The notes under the pieces are model-generated. The model saw only the letters and a program-made list of their open reading frames with translations, ran no database searches and had not been told where the DNA came from. Positions 1-8,269 of a stretch of DNA of 40,601 nucleotides are shown in pieces. A program made the position numbers and the translations under genes. The stretch comes from Terriglobia bacterium. GTDB taxonomy: Bacteria > Acidobacteriota > Terriglobia > Bryobacterales > Bryobacteraceae. Every line of letters begins with the position of its first letter. Positions within the stretch are counted from its first letter, which is position 1. Location: NCBI GenBank assembly GCA_025358575.1, contig JANYJA010000041.1, positions 1 to 40,601 on the forward strand. The letters are read 5' to 3'.

Positions 1-2
1 GC

Positions 3-680
3 CAAGGCCCGACTTATGCCATGACGGCCATTTCCCCGGCCAAGCACGAATCCTATGCCAAGCTAACCGCCGAGCAGCAAATCTTCTACAAGACGCAGGA
101 AGGGTATCTTGGGACGCAGGCATTGGGAAGCGCGGGCCTAAGCGGGTTTGAATATCCGGTCCAACTCATTTTCGGAAAATCCGTGGTGGGCGGCATAGCC
201 ACTGGCGACGTCTTCCAAAACGTGGACTCGAAGCCCGCTCAGTTTGCGCGGGTGCCAGGTTTTGAACCTTCCGCGCGCCATGGAATCTCTCTTGAACTAG
301 GCGGTCCGTGGATCTTTTACCGGCAGTTCTGGCGTGCTCACAACATTGAGAATATTGGTAAGCTTATCCCCGTCCCGGAACTGGCGGTCGATTTCAACCA
401 GGCGCTGCGCATTCCATTGCTGCTAAGCAATGACACGCCAGCTCAGCAGGACGTTCTCCTGACAGCGCAGTTGCCGGAGGGCTGGCGCAACGAGACTCCT
501 TTCGTGAGCTATCCAGTGCCTGCCGGCCAATCCTATTCCGTGCGGGCACAATTGATGCCGCCCAAATCCGGCACCCCCAAATGGCAGGAGATTATGTTCA
601 TGGCGACTAGCGGAGGGCAGCAGGTGGGAACGCTCCAGATCCGTGTTTTTACAGGGAAAGGTGGAGGCTTACCACAGTAG
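3..680 (+). CDS. C-terminal part of a large, probably secreted protein (possibly PIG-L deacetylase family)
   Basis: The reading frame is open from the left window edge, so the start lies outside and about 225 residues are visible. An internal Met at base 21 is not needed as a start because the frame is open upstream of it. The last 100 residues alternate short hydrophobic strands with turns and contain a segment reading like a beta-sandwich domain of the NEW3 type (motif LLLSNDTPAQQDVLLTAQLP, then a Pro-Gly-rich strand region). Large acidobacterial PIG-L (LmbE) family N-deacetylases end in such domains, so that is my guess, but no catalytic motif is inside the window. It could equally be the tail of another exported enzyme. 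It ends 6 bases before the convergent mutM stop. The CDS call is solid; the family is not. Confidence 0.5.
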   Translation, partial: QGPTYAMTAISPAKHESYAKLTAEQQIFYKTQEGYLGTQALGSAGLSGFEYPVQLIFGKSVVGGIATGDVFQNVDSKPAQFARVPGFEPSARHGISLELGGPWIFYRQFWRAHNIENIGKLIPVPELAVDFNQALRIPLLLSNDTPAQQDVLLTAQLPEGWRNETPFVSYPVPAGQSYSVRAQLMPPKSGTPKWQEIMFMATSGGQQVGTLQIRVFTGKGGGLPQ

Positions 681-686
681 ATCCCA

Positions 687-1481
687 CTACCGTTTCTGGC
701 ACTTCGCGCAAAAATGCGTCCCGCGCTGGGTAACCAAAATCCGCTTGATCGCCGCGCCGCAAGTTACGCACGGCTGCCCCGTCCTGCGATACACCCGATG
801 CTGCAACTGGAAGCTGCCCTTTTTCCCCGCCGCATCTACGTAATCCGAAATCGTAGAGCCCTTGCTAGCAATCGCCTCTTCTAAAACCGCGCGAATCGCA
901 TCATATAGCTTTCGCACAACGTCCTTCCTAAGCTTCGACGCAATCGCCAGCGGATGAATGCCCGCTCGAAACAGCGCCTCATCGGCATAGATGTTCCCCA
1001 GCCCGCGCAGAAAAGTCTGATTCAGCAGCAGCGATTTCATCTTCGTACTCCGCGCTTTCAGCAGCTTGGCGAACTCCCCGAACGCAACCAGCAAAGGCTC
1101 CGGCCCCAGTTTGCCTACTCTTGCCGGCAGCTCCTTGCTCCATTCCAATCGCCCGAACTGCCGGCTGTCATTGTAAAGCAGCACCCCGCGATCCAGCGTC
1201 ATAATGGCGTGCGTATGTTTTCCCGGTTCCGCATCAAACAACAGCTTCCCCGTCATCCCTAAGTGCACGATGAAGTACCCGTGGCTGTGTAACTCAATCA
1301 GGATGAACTTACCGTAACGCCGGACCCCAGTTACGCTCTGTCCGGCTAACTGCTTCGCCATTTCTTCCGGATCGCCGCGCAACACTCGCGGCTTTCGAAA
1401 CTCCGCGCTCACAATGCGCCGCCCCGTCAGATAAGGCGCCAGACTCCGCGCCACCGTTTCTACTTCAGGAAGCTCCGGCAC
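687..1481 (-). CDS. mutM: Formamidopyrimidine-DNA glycosylase (MutM/Fpg)
   Basis: Base-excision repair glycosylase/AP lyase that removes 8-oxoguanine and ring-opened purines from DNA. The 264-residue protein is full length. It begins with the diagnostic MPELPEVE, in which Pro2 (after Met removal) is the Schiff-base nucleophile and Glu3 is catalytic, and it ends with the family zinc finger, two CxxC pairs in CVTC and CAKC around residues 239-262. The helix-two-turn-helix segment with LLNQTFLRGLGNIYADE is also present. The start is GTG at 1481, two bases after the TAA of the upstream Rieske gene, and the Rieske 3' end supplies a purine-rich stretch just before it, so translation is probably coupled. 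mutM converges on the fragment at 3-680. Identity is as sure as it can be without a search. Confidence 0.97.
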   Translation of the reverse strand: MPELPEVETVARSLAPYLTGRRIVSAEFRKPRVLRGDPEEMAKQLAGQSVTGVRRYGKFILIELHSHGYFIVHLGMTGKLLFDAEPGKHTHAIMTLDRGVLLYNDSRQFGRLEWSKELPARVGKLGPEPLLVAFGEFAKLLKARSTKMKSLLLNQTFLRGLGNIYADEALFRAGIHPLAIASKLRKDVVRKLYDAIRAVLEEAIASKGSTISDYVDAAGKKGSFQLQHRVYRRTGQPCVTCGAAIKRILVTQRGTHFCAKCQKR

Positions 1482-1483
1482 CT

Positions 1484-1789
1484 TTAGCTCACGTCAATCA
1501 ACACATCATCGCCCCACACTTGCACCGCGTAAGTCGGTACTTTCACCGGAGGTTCGAACTCATTCTCGCCGGTGCGACAGTCGAACTCCCAAGCATGCCA
1601 CGGACACGTCACCATCGTCCCATTGAGCATTCCTTGCCCCAGTGGGCCCCCTTGATGCGGGCAAATTCCGCTGAGCGCATAAACCTCCCCGGCAAGCCGG
1701 CACACAGCTAAAGGATTGCCATCCACAACAATCTCCGTCACCTCATCCGGCGCGAGTTTGGAAAGCTCGGCAACCTTGATGTAAGCCAT
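1484..1789 (-). CDS. Rieske-type [2Fe-2S] ferredoxin
   Basis: A 101-residue soluble Rieske protein, probably an electron carrier or the small ferredoxin of a NirD-like or dioxygenase-type system. Both cluster-binding motifs are present: CPHQGG (Cys-x-His) near residues 43-48 and CPWHAWEF (Cys-x-x-His) near 62-69. The frame is open much further upstream, but that extension is antisense to the sugar-binding protein gene and has no family character. I therefore start at the ATG at 1789, which gives the usual MAYIKVAELS opening. A weak GGAA lies about 8 bases before it. It is first in a two-gene unit with mutM and diverges from the gene at 1817, leaving only 27 bases between starts. No reductase or oxygenase partner is nearby, so its substrate is unknown. 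Confidence 0.9.
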   Translation of the reverse strand: MAYIKVAELSKLAPDEVTEIVVDGNPLAVCRLAGEVYALSGICPHQGGPLGQGMLNGTMVTCPWHAWEFDCRTGENEFEPPVKVPTYAVQVWGDDVLIDVS

Positions 1790-1816
1790 ATAGTTCCATG
1801 TCAACATAGAAAAGCC

Positions 1817-2776
1817 ATGATAACCAACCAGGCCCGCGCCGCCCTCGCCGCCATTTCGATGCTGCTCTGGTTCGCCTGCAACCGTGAGCAATCGCGCATC
1901 GTGGGCGTCGTTCCCAAAGGCGCAAGTCATATCTTCTGGCAGACGGTTCACGCCGGTGCCGAGAAAGCCGCCCGCGAGTACAACCTTAAAGTCGAATGGC
2001 AGGCCCCCACGCTCGAAATCGATTCCGGCCGCCAAATCGAAATCATCGATTCCATGATCAATCGCCACGTCGCCGGCATCGTGCTCGCGCCGGTTGATCG
2101 ACAGGCCCTTGTCGCCGTCATCGACCGCGCGGGCCGCGAAGGAATTCCGGTGGCCGTCTTCGATTCCGCCGTCGACACCGAGCACATGATCTCCTACGTC
2201 GCAACCGACAACACCGAAGGCGGACGCATGGCCGCGCGGCGCTTGAACGAAGTCCTGCACGGCACGGGCAAAGTCGGAGTCATCGGATTCATGGCTGGAA
2301 GCGCGTCCACCGTGCAGCGCGAGACCGGCTTCGATGAGGAACTCCGCAAGTTCCCTGGCATCCAAAATACCGGCATGCAGATGGGCAATTCGGATCGCGC
2401 CAAAGCCATGGCGGTCACCGAAAATATGCTCACCGCGAATAGCGACCTCGCCGGCCTCTTCGCCGATAACGAAAGCAGTTCAGCCGGCGCCGTGCAGGCC
2501 CTCAAATCGCGCAACGCCAAGAACATCAAGCTGGTCGCGTTCGATGCGTCGGAACAGCTCATCAACGATCTTCGCGATGGCTGGATCGACGCGCTTATCG
2601 TGCAGAACCCTTTTAAGATGGGCTACGAAAGCACCAAGGCGATCGGGATGAAATTAGCTGGGCTGACGCCGGCGCGCACCCAGGATTCCGGCATCACCAT
2701 GGTGCGTCGCGAAGATCTCGATAAGCCTGAAATCAAAGCGCTGCTCTTCCCGGACATCCAGCAATATTTGAAGTAA
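1817..2776 (+). CDS. Sugar ABC-type substrate-binding lipoprotein (Peripla_BP_4 / RbsB-like)
   Basis: Periplasmic binding protein of 319 residues resembling ribose/xylose/galactose-binding proteins. A short N-terminal hydrophobic stretch ends at Cys21, consistent with a lipoprotein signal although the lipobox WFAC is not ideal. The body has the family landmarks: VPKGASHIFWQTVHAGAEKAA as the first strand/helix, a QIEIIDSMINRHVAGIVLAP segment with the DS..IDRA hinge, and YVATDNTEGGRMAA, followed by a GTGKVGVIGFMAG strand. No ABC permease or ATPase gene lies beside it, so it is an orphan here; the transporter may be elsewhere, or the protein may serve a sensor. A TATAGT at 1789-1794 may be its -10 box. 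It ends 54 bases before pcrA. Confidence 0.9.
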   Translation: MITNQARAALAAISMLLWFACNREQSRIVGVVPKGASHIFWQTVHAGAEKAAREYNLKVEWQAPTLEIDSGRQIEIIDSMINRHVAGIVLAPVDRQALVAVIDRAGREGIPVAVFDSAVDTEHMISYVATDNTEGGRMAARRLNEVLHGTGKVGVIGFMAGSASTVQRETGFDEELRKFPGIQNTGMQMGNSDRAKAMAVTENMLTANSDLAGLFADNESSSAGAVQALKSRNAKNIKLVAFDASEQLINDLRDGWIDALIVQNPFKMGYESTKAIGMKLAGLTPARTQDSGITMVRREDLDKPEIKALLFPDIQQYLK

Positions 2777-2803
2777 CGCAGCGCGAGTCGTGAAAAACGC
2801 GCA

Positions 2804-2812
2804 TGGTAAAAT
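2804..2812 (+). promoter_or_regulatory. Extended -10 promoter for pcrA
   Basis: TGGTAAAAT, a TGn extended -10 with hexamer TAAAAT, sits 18 bases before the pcrA ATG. No convincing -35 is visible, as expected for extended -10 promoters. The predicted leader is about 11 to 12 bases and holds no Shine-Dalgarno sequence. Confidence 0.45.
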
Positions 2813-2830
2813 CGTCTTGTCTCCCGCCTC

Positions 2831-5206
2831 ATGGATTTCCTGCAAGGTCTGAACCCGCAGCAGCGTGATGCCGTTGCCGTTACCGAAGGTCCACTGCTCA
2901 TTTTGGCTGGCGCCGGAAGCGGAAAAACGCGCGTCATCACGCACCGCATCGCGCACCTCATCAGCGCGAAACATGTGCCGCCATCCGCCGTTCTGGCCGT
3001 CACTTTCACCAATAAAGCCGCCGCCGAAATGCGCGCCCGCGTCGCCACCCTGCTCGCTAATGAGCAGGTGTCCGGTTCGCCGAACCTCTCGACATTCCAC
3101 TCCTTCTGCGTGCGGTTGCTGCGCCGGGATGGCGATGCTCTTGCGCAAGTTCGCCCCGGCTTTACGCGGCAATTCTCTATCTACGATGCCGAAGACCAAC
3201 TCGCGTTGATCAAGTCCGCCTACCGCCGCATCGGCATTGACGAAAAGACCATGCAGTACCGCGCCATGCTATCGATGATTAGCGGCGCCAAGAATTCGAA
3301 GAGAACTCCGCGGGATCTCTACAGTGAAGCCAAAGATCCGGTCAGCACCAAGGTCGCGGTGATTTTTGAAGAGTACGAAAAAGGTCTGCGCCAAGCCAAC
3401 GCGCTCGATTTCGACGATCTCCTTCTCGAAACCGTCCGCCTCCTCTATCACGATCAAGTCACGCGCGACGCCTACAATCGCCGCCTCAGCTACATCATGA
3501 TTGACGAGTATCAGGACACCAATCGCACGCAGTATGAGTTGATGCGTCTGCTCTCGCAATCCCATAAAAACGTATGCGTGGTGGGCGACGAAGATCAGTC
3601 CATCTATAGCTGGCGCGGCGCCGATATCAAGAACATTCTCGATTTCGAGCACGACTATCCCAACGCGCGCGTTATCCGCCTGGAGCAGAATTATCGCTCG
3701 ACCAAGAACATCCTCGCCGCGGCGGGCGCGGTCGTCGCCAATAACAAAGAGCGCAAAGGCAAGACCCTCTGGACCGATTCCGATGAGGGCCACCAAATCG
3801 CGCTCTACGCCGGTCACGACGCCGAAAACGAAGCCCTCTACATCGCCGACACCATCGAAAAAGTGATCGCGCAGGACCCTTCCACGCGCGTCGCGGTTCT
3901 CTACCGCACTAACTTTCAATCGCGCCAAATCGAAGAGGCGCTGCGCCGCTATGGCCGTAAATATCTAATCGTCGGCGGCTTTAGTTTCTATCAGCGCGCA
4001 GAAGTGAAGGACATTGTCGCTTACTTGAAACTCGCGGTGTCGCAGTCCGATTCCATGAACCTGCTGCGCGTGATCAACGTTCCCGCGCGCGGCATCGGCC
4101 GCACCACCATGGAGCAGGTTGAGCAATTCGCCGTCGAGCACGATCTCAGTTTGTGGACGTCGATCGAACGATTGGTTGAACTAAATAAGCTTCCGACGCG
4201 CGCCCACGCCGCAATGGTGGCGTTCCGGAACATGGTCTTGAATCTCTCGGAAGTCGTCAGCGCGAAACCCCTCAACGAGGCCCTTCAATTCATCGAAGAG
4301 CGCACCGGCTATCGCAAGATGCTCGAGCAGGAAAACACGCCCGAGGCCGAAGCGCGCATCGAGAATCTGGAAGAATTAGTCAACGCCGCCGCCGAAGCCG
4401 TGGAGCGAGGCGAAACCGCCGCCGAGTTTCTGGATCACGCCGCCCTCGTCGCCGATGCCGATGCCGTCGATGGCGACGTTCAGGTCACTCTCCTCACTCT
4501 GCACAACGCTAAAGGCCTCGAATTCCCCGTCGTCTTTCTCGCCGGATTGGAAGAGGGTCTCTTCCCGCATATCCGTTCGCTGAATTCCGAGGCACAGATG
4601 GAAGAAGAACGCCGTCTCTGCTACGTTGGCATGACGCGCGCGGAAAAGCGCCTCATCCTTTCGTGGGCGCGCTACCGCCGCCGCTTCGGAGGGGGCGAGC
4701 AGGAACGCTCCATCTCCTCCCGATTCCTCAAAGAAGTGCCGGACCACTTGCTCGTCAAAATCGGGCGCGCCGAGGACGACGATATTCCGCAAGTCGATCT
4801 CACCTCCGAACGCTGGGACGTCCGCCAAAGCGCCCGCCGCAATCTCTACACCGGCAAGACTTACAACTCGCTCGAAAATATCAACCAGTTCCTTAAGTCG
4901 GGAGGCTTAGCGCCACGCCCGCAAAATCCTCCGCCGACACCCGTTGCGCCAGCGCGAGCAGCGGCCCCGCCCGCCGCCAACATGCTGCGCGTCCCTCCCG
5001 CCATGCCGAAGACTCCCGCCTTCGCCGTACCACCCCGTCCAACTTCACCCGCGCGAACAGGTACAGTAGTAGAGCACCCCAAGTACGGGATGGGCACCAT
5101 TCTCCGCCGCGAGGGGGAGGGTGACGATGCCAAGATCACCGTTAGTTTCCAGCGCTACGGTCTCAAAAAGCTGGTCGAAAAATACGCAGGACTGAAGAAA
5201 GCATAA
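2831..5206 (+). CDS. pcrA: UvrD/PcrA-type ATP-dependent 3'-5' DNA helicase
   Basis: Superfamily 1A helicase of 791 residues that unwinds DNA in nucleotide-excision and mismatch repair and displaces RecA. It opens with the Q-motif LNPQQRDAV and Walker A GAGSGKT (Lys32). Later come DEYQDTN (motif II), GDEDQSIYSWRGAD (motif III), QNYRSTKNIL (motif IV), LTLHNAKGLEFPVVFLAG (motif V) and YVGMTRAEKRL (motif VI). A Pro/Ala-rich linker precedes a C-terminal Tudor-like domain, VVEHPKYGMGTILRREG, typical of PcrA, where it contacts RNA polymerase or UvrB. Length matches the family. The stop TAA overlaps the ATG of the next small ORF by one base (TAATG), so the two are translationally coupled. Confidence 0.96.
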   Translation: MDFLQGLNPQQRDAVAVTEGPLLILAGAGSGKTRVITHRIAHLISAKHVPPSAVLAVTFTNKAAAEMRARVATLLANEQVSGSPNLSTFHSFCVRLLRRDGDALAQVRPGFTRQFSIYDAEDQLALIKSAYRRIGIDEKTMQYRAMLSMISGAKNSKRTPRDLYSEAKDPVSTKVAVIFEEYEKGLRQANALDFDDLLLETVRLLYHDQVTRDAYNRRLSYIMIDEYQDTNRTQYELMRLLSQSHKNVCVVGDEDQSIYSWRGADIKNILDFEHDYPNARVIRLEQNYRSTKNILAAAGAVVANNKERKGKTLWTDSDEGHQIALYAGHDAENEALYIADTIEKVIAQDPSTRVAVLYRTNFQSRQIEEALRRYGRKYLIVGGFSFYQRAEVKDIVAYLKLAVSQSDSMNLLRVINVPARGIGRTTMEQVEQFAVEHDLSLWTSIERLVELNKLPTRAHAAMVAFRNMVLNLSEVVSAKPLNEALQFIEERTGYRKMLEQENTPEAEARIENLEELVNAAAEAVERGETAAEFLDHAALVADADAVDGDVQVTLLTLHNAKGLEFPVVFLAGLEEGLFPHIRSLNSEAQMEEERRLCYVGMTRAEKRLILSWARYRRRFGGGEQERSISSRFLKEVPDHLLVKIGRAEDDDIPQVDLTSERWDVRQSARRNLYTGKTYNSLENINQFLKSGGLAPRPQNPPPTPVAPARAAAPPAANMLRVPPAMPKTPAFAVPPRPTSPARTGTVVEHPKYGMGTILRREGEGDDAKITVSFQRYGLKKLVEKYAGLKKA

Positions 5207-5364
5207 TGAACACGAAAAACGTCGAAGAAAAAACAGAGCGCAAAAAGCTCAAACGGACAGCGCGCAAAAAGGCGGCTCCTAAAGCTAAGCGCGCCTCGGG
5301 CGTGGCCCGCGGTTCCATGAAAAAGAAGGTTCAGAAAATGGTGCAGGGCCAACGTAAACGCTAG
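5206..5364 (+). CDS. 52-residue lysine/arginine-rich basic protein
   Basis: A short ORF fills the gap between pcrA and the permease exactly: its ATG overlaps the pcrA stop as TAATG, and its TAG is one base before the GTG of the next gene. The product begins MNTKNVEEKTERKKLKRTAR and ends VQGQRKR. More than a third of residues are Lys or Arg, with a central AAPKAKRA-type stretch like histone H1 or HU tails and no hydrophobic core. By composition it should bind nucleic acid and be largely disordered. I do not recognise a family. Its tight coupling to a DNA helicase makes a DNA-binding accessory role attractive, but that is inference from position and charge only. Confidence 0.7.
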   Translation: MNTKNVEEKTERKKLKRTARKKAAPKAKRASGVARGSMKKKVQKMVQGQRKR

Positions 5365-5365
5365 A

Positions 5366-6886
5366 GTGCATCGCCTACTCCGCACCAAGAGCATCGACGC
5401 GCTCATCGCCGCTTCGGAAGATCCCGAGCGCCGCCTGCACAAAACTCTTGGACCGTGGAGTCTCACCGCACTCGGAATCGGGGCTGTCATCGGCTCCGGT
5501 ATCTTTATCCTGACGGGCACTGCGGCGGCGGGCGAAAAGCTCGCGTTTAAATCTATTCTCCACGCTCCCGTTCTCGACCTGATCATGCACGGGTCGGGGG
5601 CGCTCTCGCTGACCGGCCGTCAAGGCGCGGGACCTGGAATCTCCGTCTCTTTTCTGCTGACCGCGTTGGTCTGTAGTTTCGCCGCGCTCTGTTACGCGGA
5701 ACTCGCCTCGATGATTCCCATCGCCGGCAGCGCCTACACTTACGCCTACGCCACGCTGGGCGAAATTGTCGCCTGGATTATCGGCTGGGATCTTATTCTC
5801 GAATACGCTGTCTCCAACATGGCCGTCGCCGTGGGGTTCTCCGCCTATTTGAACGATATTCTCGACAGCGTCTTCCATATCCACCTACCCCTGGCCTTAG
5901 CCGGCCCAATTTTCAGCGATAGCGGGCAATTCACGGGAAGCTGGTTCAACATCAGCGCTCTGCTGATTCTTCTCCTGCTCACGTACGTCCTGGTTCGCGG
6001 CGTGAAGGAAAGCGCCAGCACCAATAACGTGATGGTCCTGGTTAAAATCGCGGCGATCCTGATCTTCGTCATCGGCGCATCGCGCGCCGTGAACACCGCC
6101 AACTGGCACCCTTTTTTCCCCAACGGATTTCCGGGCGTGTTGACCGGCGCCGCCATCGTCTTCTTTACCTACATTGGGTTCGACTCGGTTTCCACAGCCG
6201 CTGAAGAGTGCAAGAATCCCCAGCGCGACATGCCCTTCGGCATCATCGCAACCCTGATCGTCTGCGCGGTCCTCTACATCTCCGTCGCCTTGGTCCTCAC
6301 CGGCATCGAAAACTATAAGAACCTAAGCAACGCCGCCCCCGTCGCCAATGCGCTCAAAGGTCTCGGATACGATGGAATCCGCCGATGGGTCAGCGTCGGC
6401 GCCATCGTCGGGATGATTTCATCGCTGCTCGTCTTTCAGTACGGCCAAGCGCGCGTCTGGTTTGCGATGTCGCGCGACGGATTGCTGCCCAGAGTTTTCT
6501 CCCGCGTCCATCCGCGCTTCAAAACCCCCCACATCAGCACCTGGATCGCGGGTCTAGCAGTCGGAATCCCAGCGGGTATTTGGGATATCGGAACCTTTGC
6601 GGATTTGTCAAATATCGGAACTCTCTTCGCCTTTATCGTGGTCTCGGCGGGCGTGCTCGTCTTGCGCAAGAAGCAGCCCGAACGAAAGCGCAGTTTTCGG
6701 GTCCCCGGCTGCCCCTGGTTCCCAATTCTTTCGATCGTCTTTTGCCTCGTCCTGATGATGGCTTTGCCGCTAGAGACCTGGATCCGTTTCTTCGTCTGGC
6801 TCGCGATTGGCCTCGGTATCTACTGGTTCTTCGGCCGCAAACACAGCACATTGCGGCTGGAAGAGGACGCGCTCACTCGTCGTTAA
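5366..6886 (+). CDS. APC-superfamily amino acid permease
   Basis: Inner-membrane amino-acid transporter of 506 residues. After a cytoplasmic start with EDPERRLHKTLGPWSL, TM1 holds the substrate-binding glycine run GIGAVIGSGIFILTG. Roughly 12 further hydrophobic segments follow, including PIAGSAYTYAYATLGEI (TM3) and FFTYIGFDSVSTAAEE (TM6), both hallmarks of the cationic amino acid transporter/YhdG branch. The start is GTG at 5366, one base after the small basic ORF; no clear Shine-Dalgarno precedes it, so coupling or read-on ribosomes are likely. The C-terminus overlaps the convergent short ORF at 6873 by 14 bases. Substrate cannot be told from sequence alone. Confidence 0.93.
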   Translation: MHRLLRTKSIDALIAASEDPERRLHKTLGPWSLTALGIGAVIGSGIFILTGTAAAGEKLAFKSILHAPVLDLIMHGSGALSLTGRQGAGPGISVSFLLTALVCSFAALCYAELASMIPIAGSAYTYAYATLGEIVAWIIGWDLILEYAVSNMAVAVGFSAYLNDILDSVFHIHLPLALAGPIFSDSGQFTGSWFNISALLILLLLTYVLVRGVKESASTNNVMVLVKIAAILIFVIGASRAVNTANWHPFFPNGFPGVLTGAAIVFFTYIGFDSVSTAAEECKNPQRDMPFGIIATLIVCAVLYISVALVLTGIENYKNLSNAAPVANALKGLGYDGIRRWVSVGAIVGMISSLLVFQYGQARVWFAMSRDGLLPRVFSRVHPRFKTPHISTWIAGLAVGIPAGIWDIGTFADLSNIGTLFAFIVVSAGVLVLRKKQPERKRSFRVPGCPWFPILSIVFCLVLMMALPLETWIRFFVWLAIGLGIYWFFGRKHSTLRLEEDALTRR

Positions 6887-7040
6887 AGTCGTCCGGCATG
6901 GGAAATCGCTGCCGGTAACCACGCACCGCCCCCACTTCTTCCGGTTCCACTCGGGTCGCGACCCGGGTATTCAACAGGGCCGAAGCCAAAGCTCGTAAAT
7001 CCCCTTCCAACCCGCTCAGCTCGACGTTCGCGATGTCCAC
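6873..7040 (-). CDS. Short hypothetical acidic protein; start codon uncertain
   Basis: Between the permease and the amine oxidase lies a minus-strand frame that looks coding: the residues are varied and acidic, with VDIANVELSGLEGDLRAL and a tail GYRQRFPMPDDFNDE. The first standard start is GTG at 7040, giving 55 residues. The protein-like sequence continues upstream in frame to 7076 (VKFSRSDVDVYD), where the first codon is GTA, overlapping the amine-oxidase TAA stop and preceded by a GGAGG at a spacing of 7 bases. That geometry is what a start codon would have, but GTA is not a normal initiator. I know no family for it. It overlaps the permease end by 14 bases. Confidence 0.45.
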   Translation of the reverse strand: MDIANVELSGLEGDLRALASALLNTRVATRVEPEEVGAVRGYRQRFPMPDDFNDE

Positions 7041-7072
7041 ATCATAAACATCGACATCGCTCCGCGAAAACT

Positions 7073-8269
7073 TTACCCCGCATCCTCCAGCACCGCTTCC
7101 GCGGCCCGCCGCCCCGAAACCATCGCCCCGTTCAGCGATGCATTATCTAGCCAGTCCCCGCACGCGTAAACTCCCTTCCTCACGCGCACACTCCGCTGCG
7201 CCGGGCTCAACGCTGGCGGCGCCTGCTCTGGTTGGGCGTATGGAATCGTATACGTCCGCAAATGCTGCCATCGGTTCACTTGAGGCCCAAACCACACCCG
7301 CAATTGCGCCGTCACCGCCGCCTCCAAATTCAACGTCGGAGTGTCCCCAGCCAGCACCGATGCCGAGAGCAGCACCGCGCCCGCTGGCGCATACGATCCC
7401 GCAATGGAACTTTCCTCGCAGAAATTATTTACCGGACCGCGCCCATCGCCATTCAGCACCAGAACGGGCTCTCCCAATGGCGCTTTATCCGCCGCGAAAT
7501 ACACGCACCGCACGCCTCTACCGCTGGTAACGGGCACAGGCCCAATGCCGCCGCTTTCAGTCGCGAAAACCACCGTCCCCGCTTTCAACTCATCCATCGA
7601 TTCCACCAACGAATTCAACCGAATCGTCCCTTCCGGCAGCCCAGCCGCCAGTTGTTGCGGAATCGCATCGATCCCGCCCGCCGGAATCGCTGTATCCCCC
7701 TCGGAAAACATCTTGAACAGGAACTCGAACATCCGGCTCGACGTCCGCAACTCCTTCTCCAAGAAAATCCCGCCAAAAAATGGACGAAAGAACCGGTCGA
7801 TCATCGCCGCGCTGAAATTCCTGCGGTGCAGATAGTCCAGCGTCGAAATCTCCGGATGCTCGAACAACTGTTCCACCGTCGCCGCACCCACTTCCGACCG
7901 CAAGCTGCCCACGCGCAGCTTATCCACTACCGACCCAATCGGCGTGGCCAGCGACTTCACCCCGTCCAGCGGATGCCGCCAAGGATCCGAAATCCGGTGC
8001 CACTTCCCATCGAACCGCACCATCGCCCCCGGATAGAAACACTGCAAGTCCAGCGCGTCGTAATCCAGATTCCGTCGGCACTCCGCATACGCCGTGAGTA
8101 ACACCTGAAACCCCCGATCCAGCAGGAATCCATTTACCCGGTCGGTGCGCACCCGCCCGCCAACCCCGTCCGATTTCTCCAGCACCGTCACTGGCACGCC
8201 GTGCTTCACCAGCTCGCGCGCGCAGCACAGCCCGGCCAGCCCCGCGCCGACGATCGTCACCGGCTCCAT
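7073..8269 (-). CDS. FAD-dependent amine oxidase / phytoene-desaturase-like flavoprotein
   Basis: A 398-residue FAD oxidoreductase of the NAD(P)-binding amine-oxidase superfamily. The N-terminus has the dinucleotide-binding motif VTIVGAGLAGLCCARELVKHG, followed by the second FAD fingerprint GGRVRTD and DRGFQVLLTAYPE-like text. The C-terminus has the FAD-closing motif VYACGDWLDNASLNGAMVSG. The frame is open further upstream, but that part is antisense or out-of-frame to the VOC gene, so I start at the ATG at 8269, which overlaps the VOC stop by one base (TGATG). The related subgroup includes carotenoid desaturases, protoporphyrinogen oxidases and monoamine oxidases; the substrate is not clear. 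It forms a two-gene unit with the VOC protein. Confidence 0.9.
   Translation of the reverse strand: MEPVTIVGAGLAGLCCARELVKHGVPVTVLEKSDGVGGRVRTDRVNGFLLDRGFQVLLTAYAECRRNLDYDALDLQCFYPGAMVRFDGKWHRISDPWRHPLDGVKSLATPIGSVVDKLRVGSLRSEVGAATVEQLFEHPEISTLDYLHRRNFSAAMIDRFFRPFFGGIFLEKELRTSSRMFEFLFKMFSEGDTAIPAGGIDAIPQQLAAGLPEGTIRLNSLVESMDELKAGTVVFATESGGIGPVPVTSGRGVRCVYFAADKAPLGEPVLVLNGDGRGPVNNFCEESSIAGSYAPAGAVLLSASVLAGDTPTLNLEAAVTAQLRVWFGPQVNRWQHLRTYTIPYAQPEQAPPALSPAQRSVRVRKGVYACGDWLDNASLNGAMVSGRRAAEAVLEDAG

Noticed and set aside
1790-2365. Upstream extension of the Rieske frame to 293 residues
   Set aside because: It is antisense to the sugar-binding protein gene, with no family character; Rieske proteins of this type begin at the ATG at 1789.
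7232-8101. 289-residue plus-strand ORF
   Set aside because: Arg/His/Pro-rich shadow on the strand opposite the amine oxidase; typical high-GC antisense frame.
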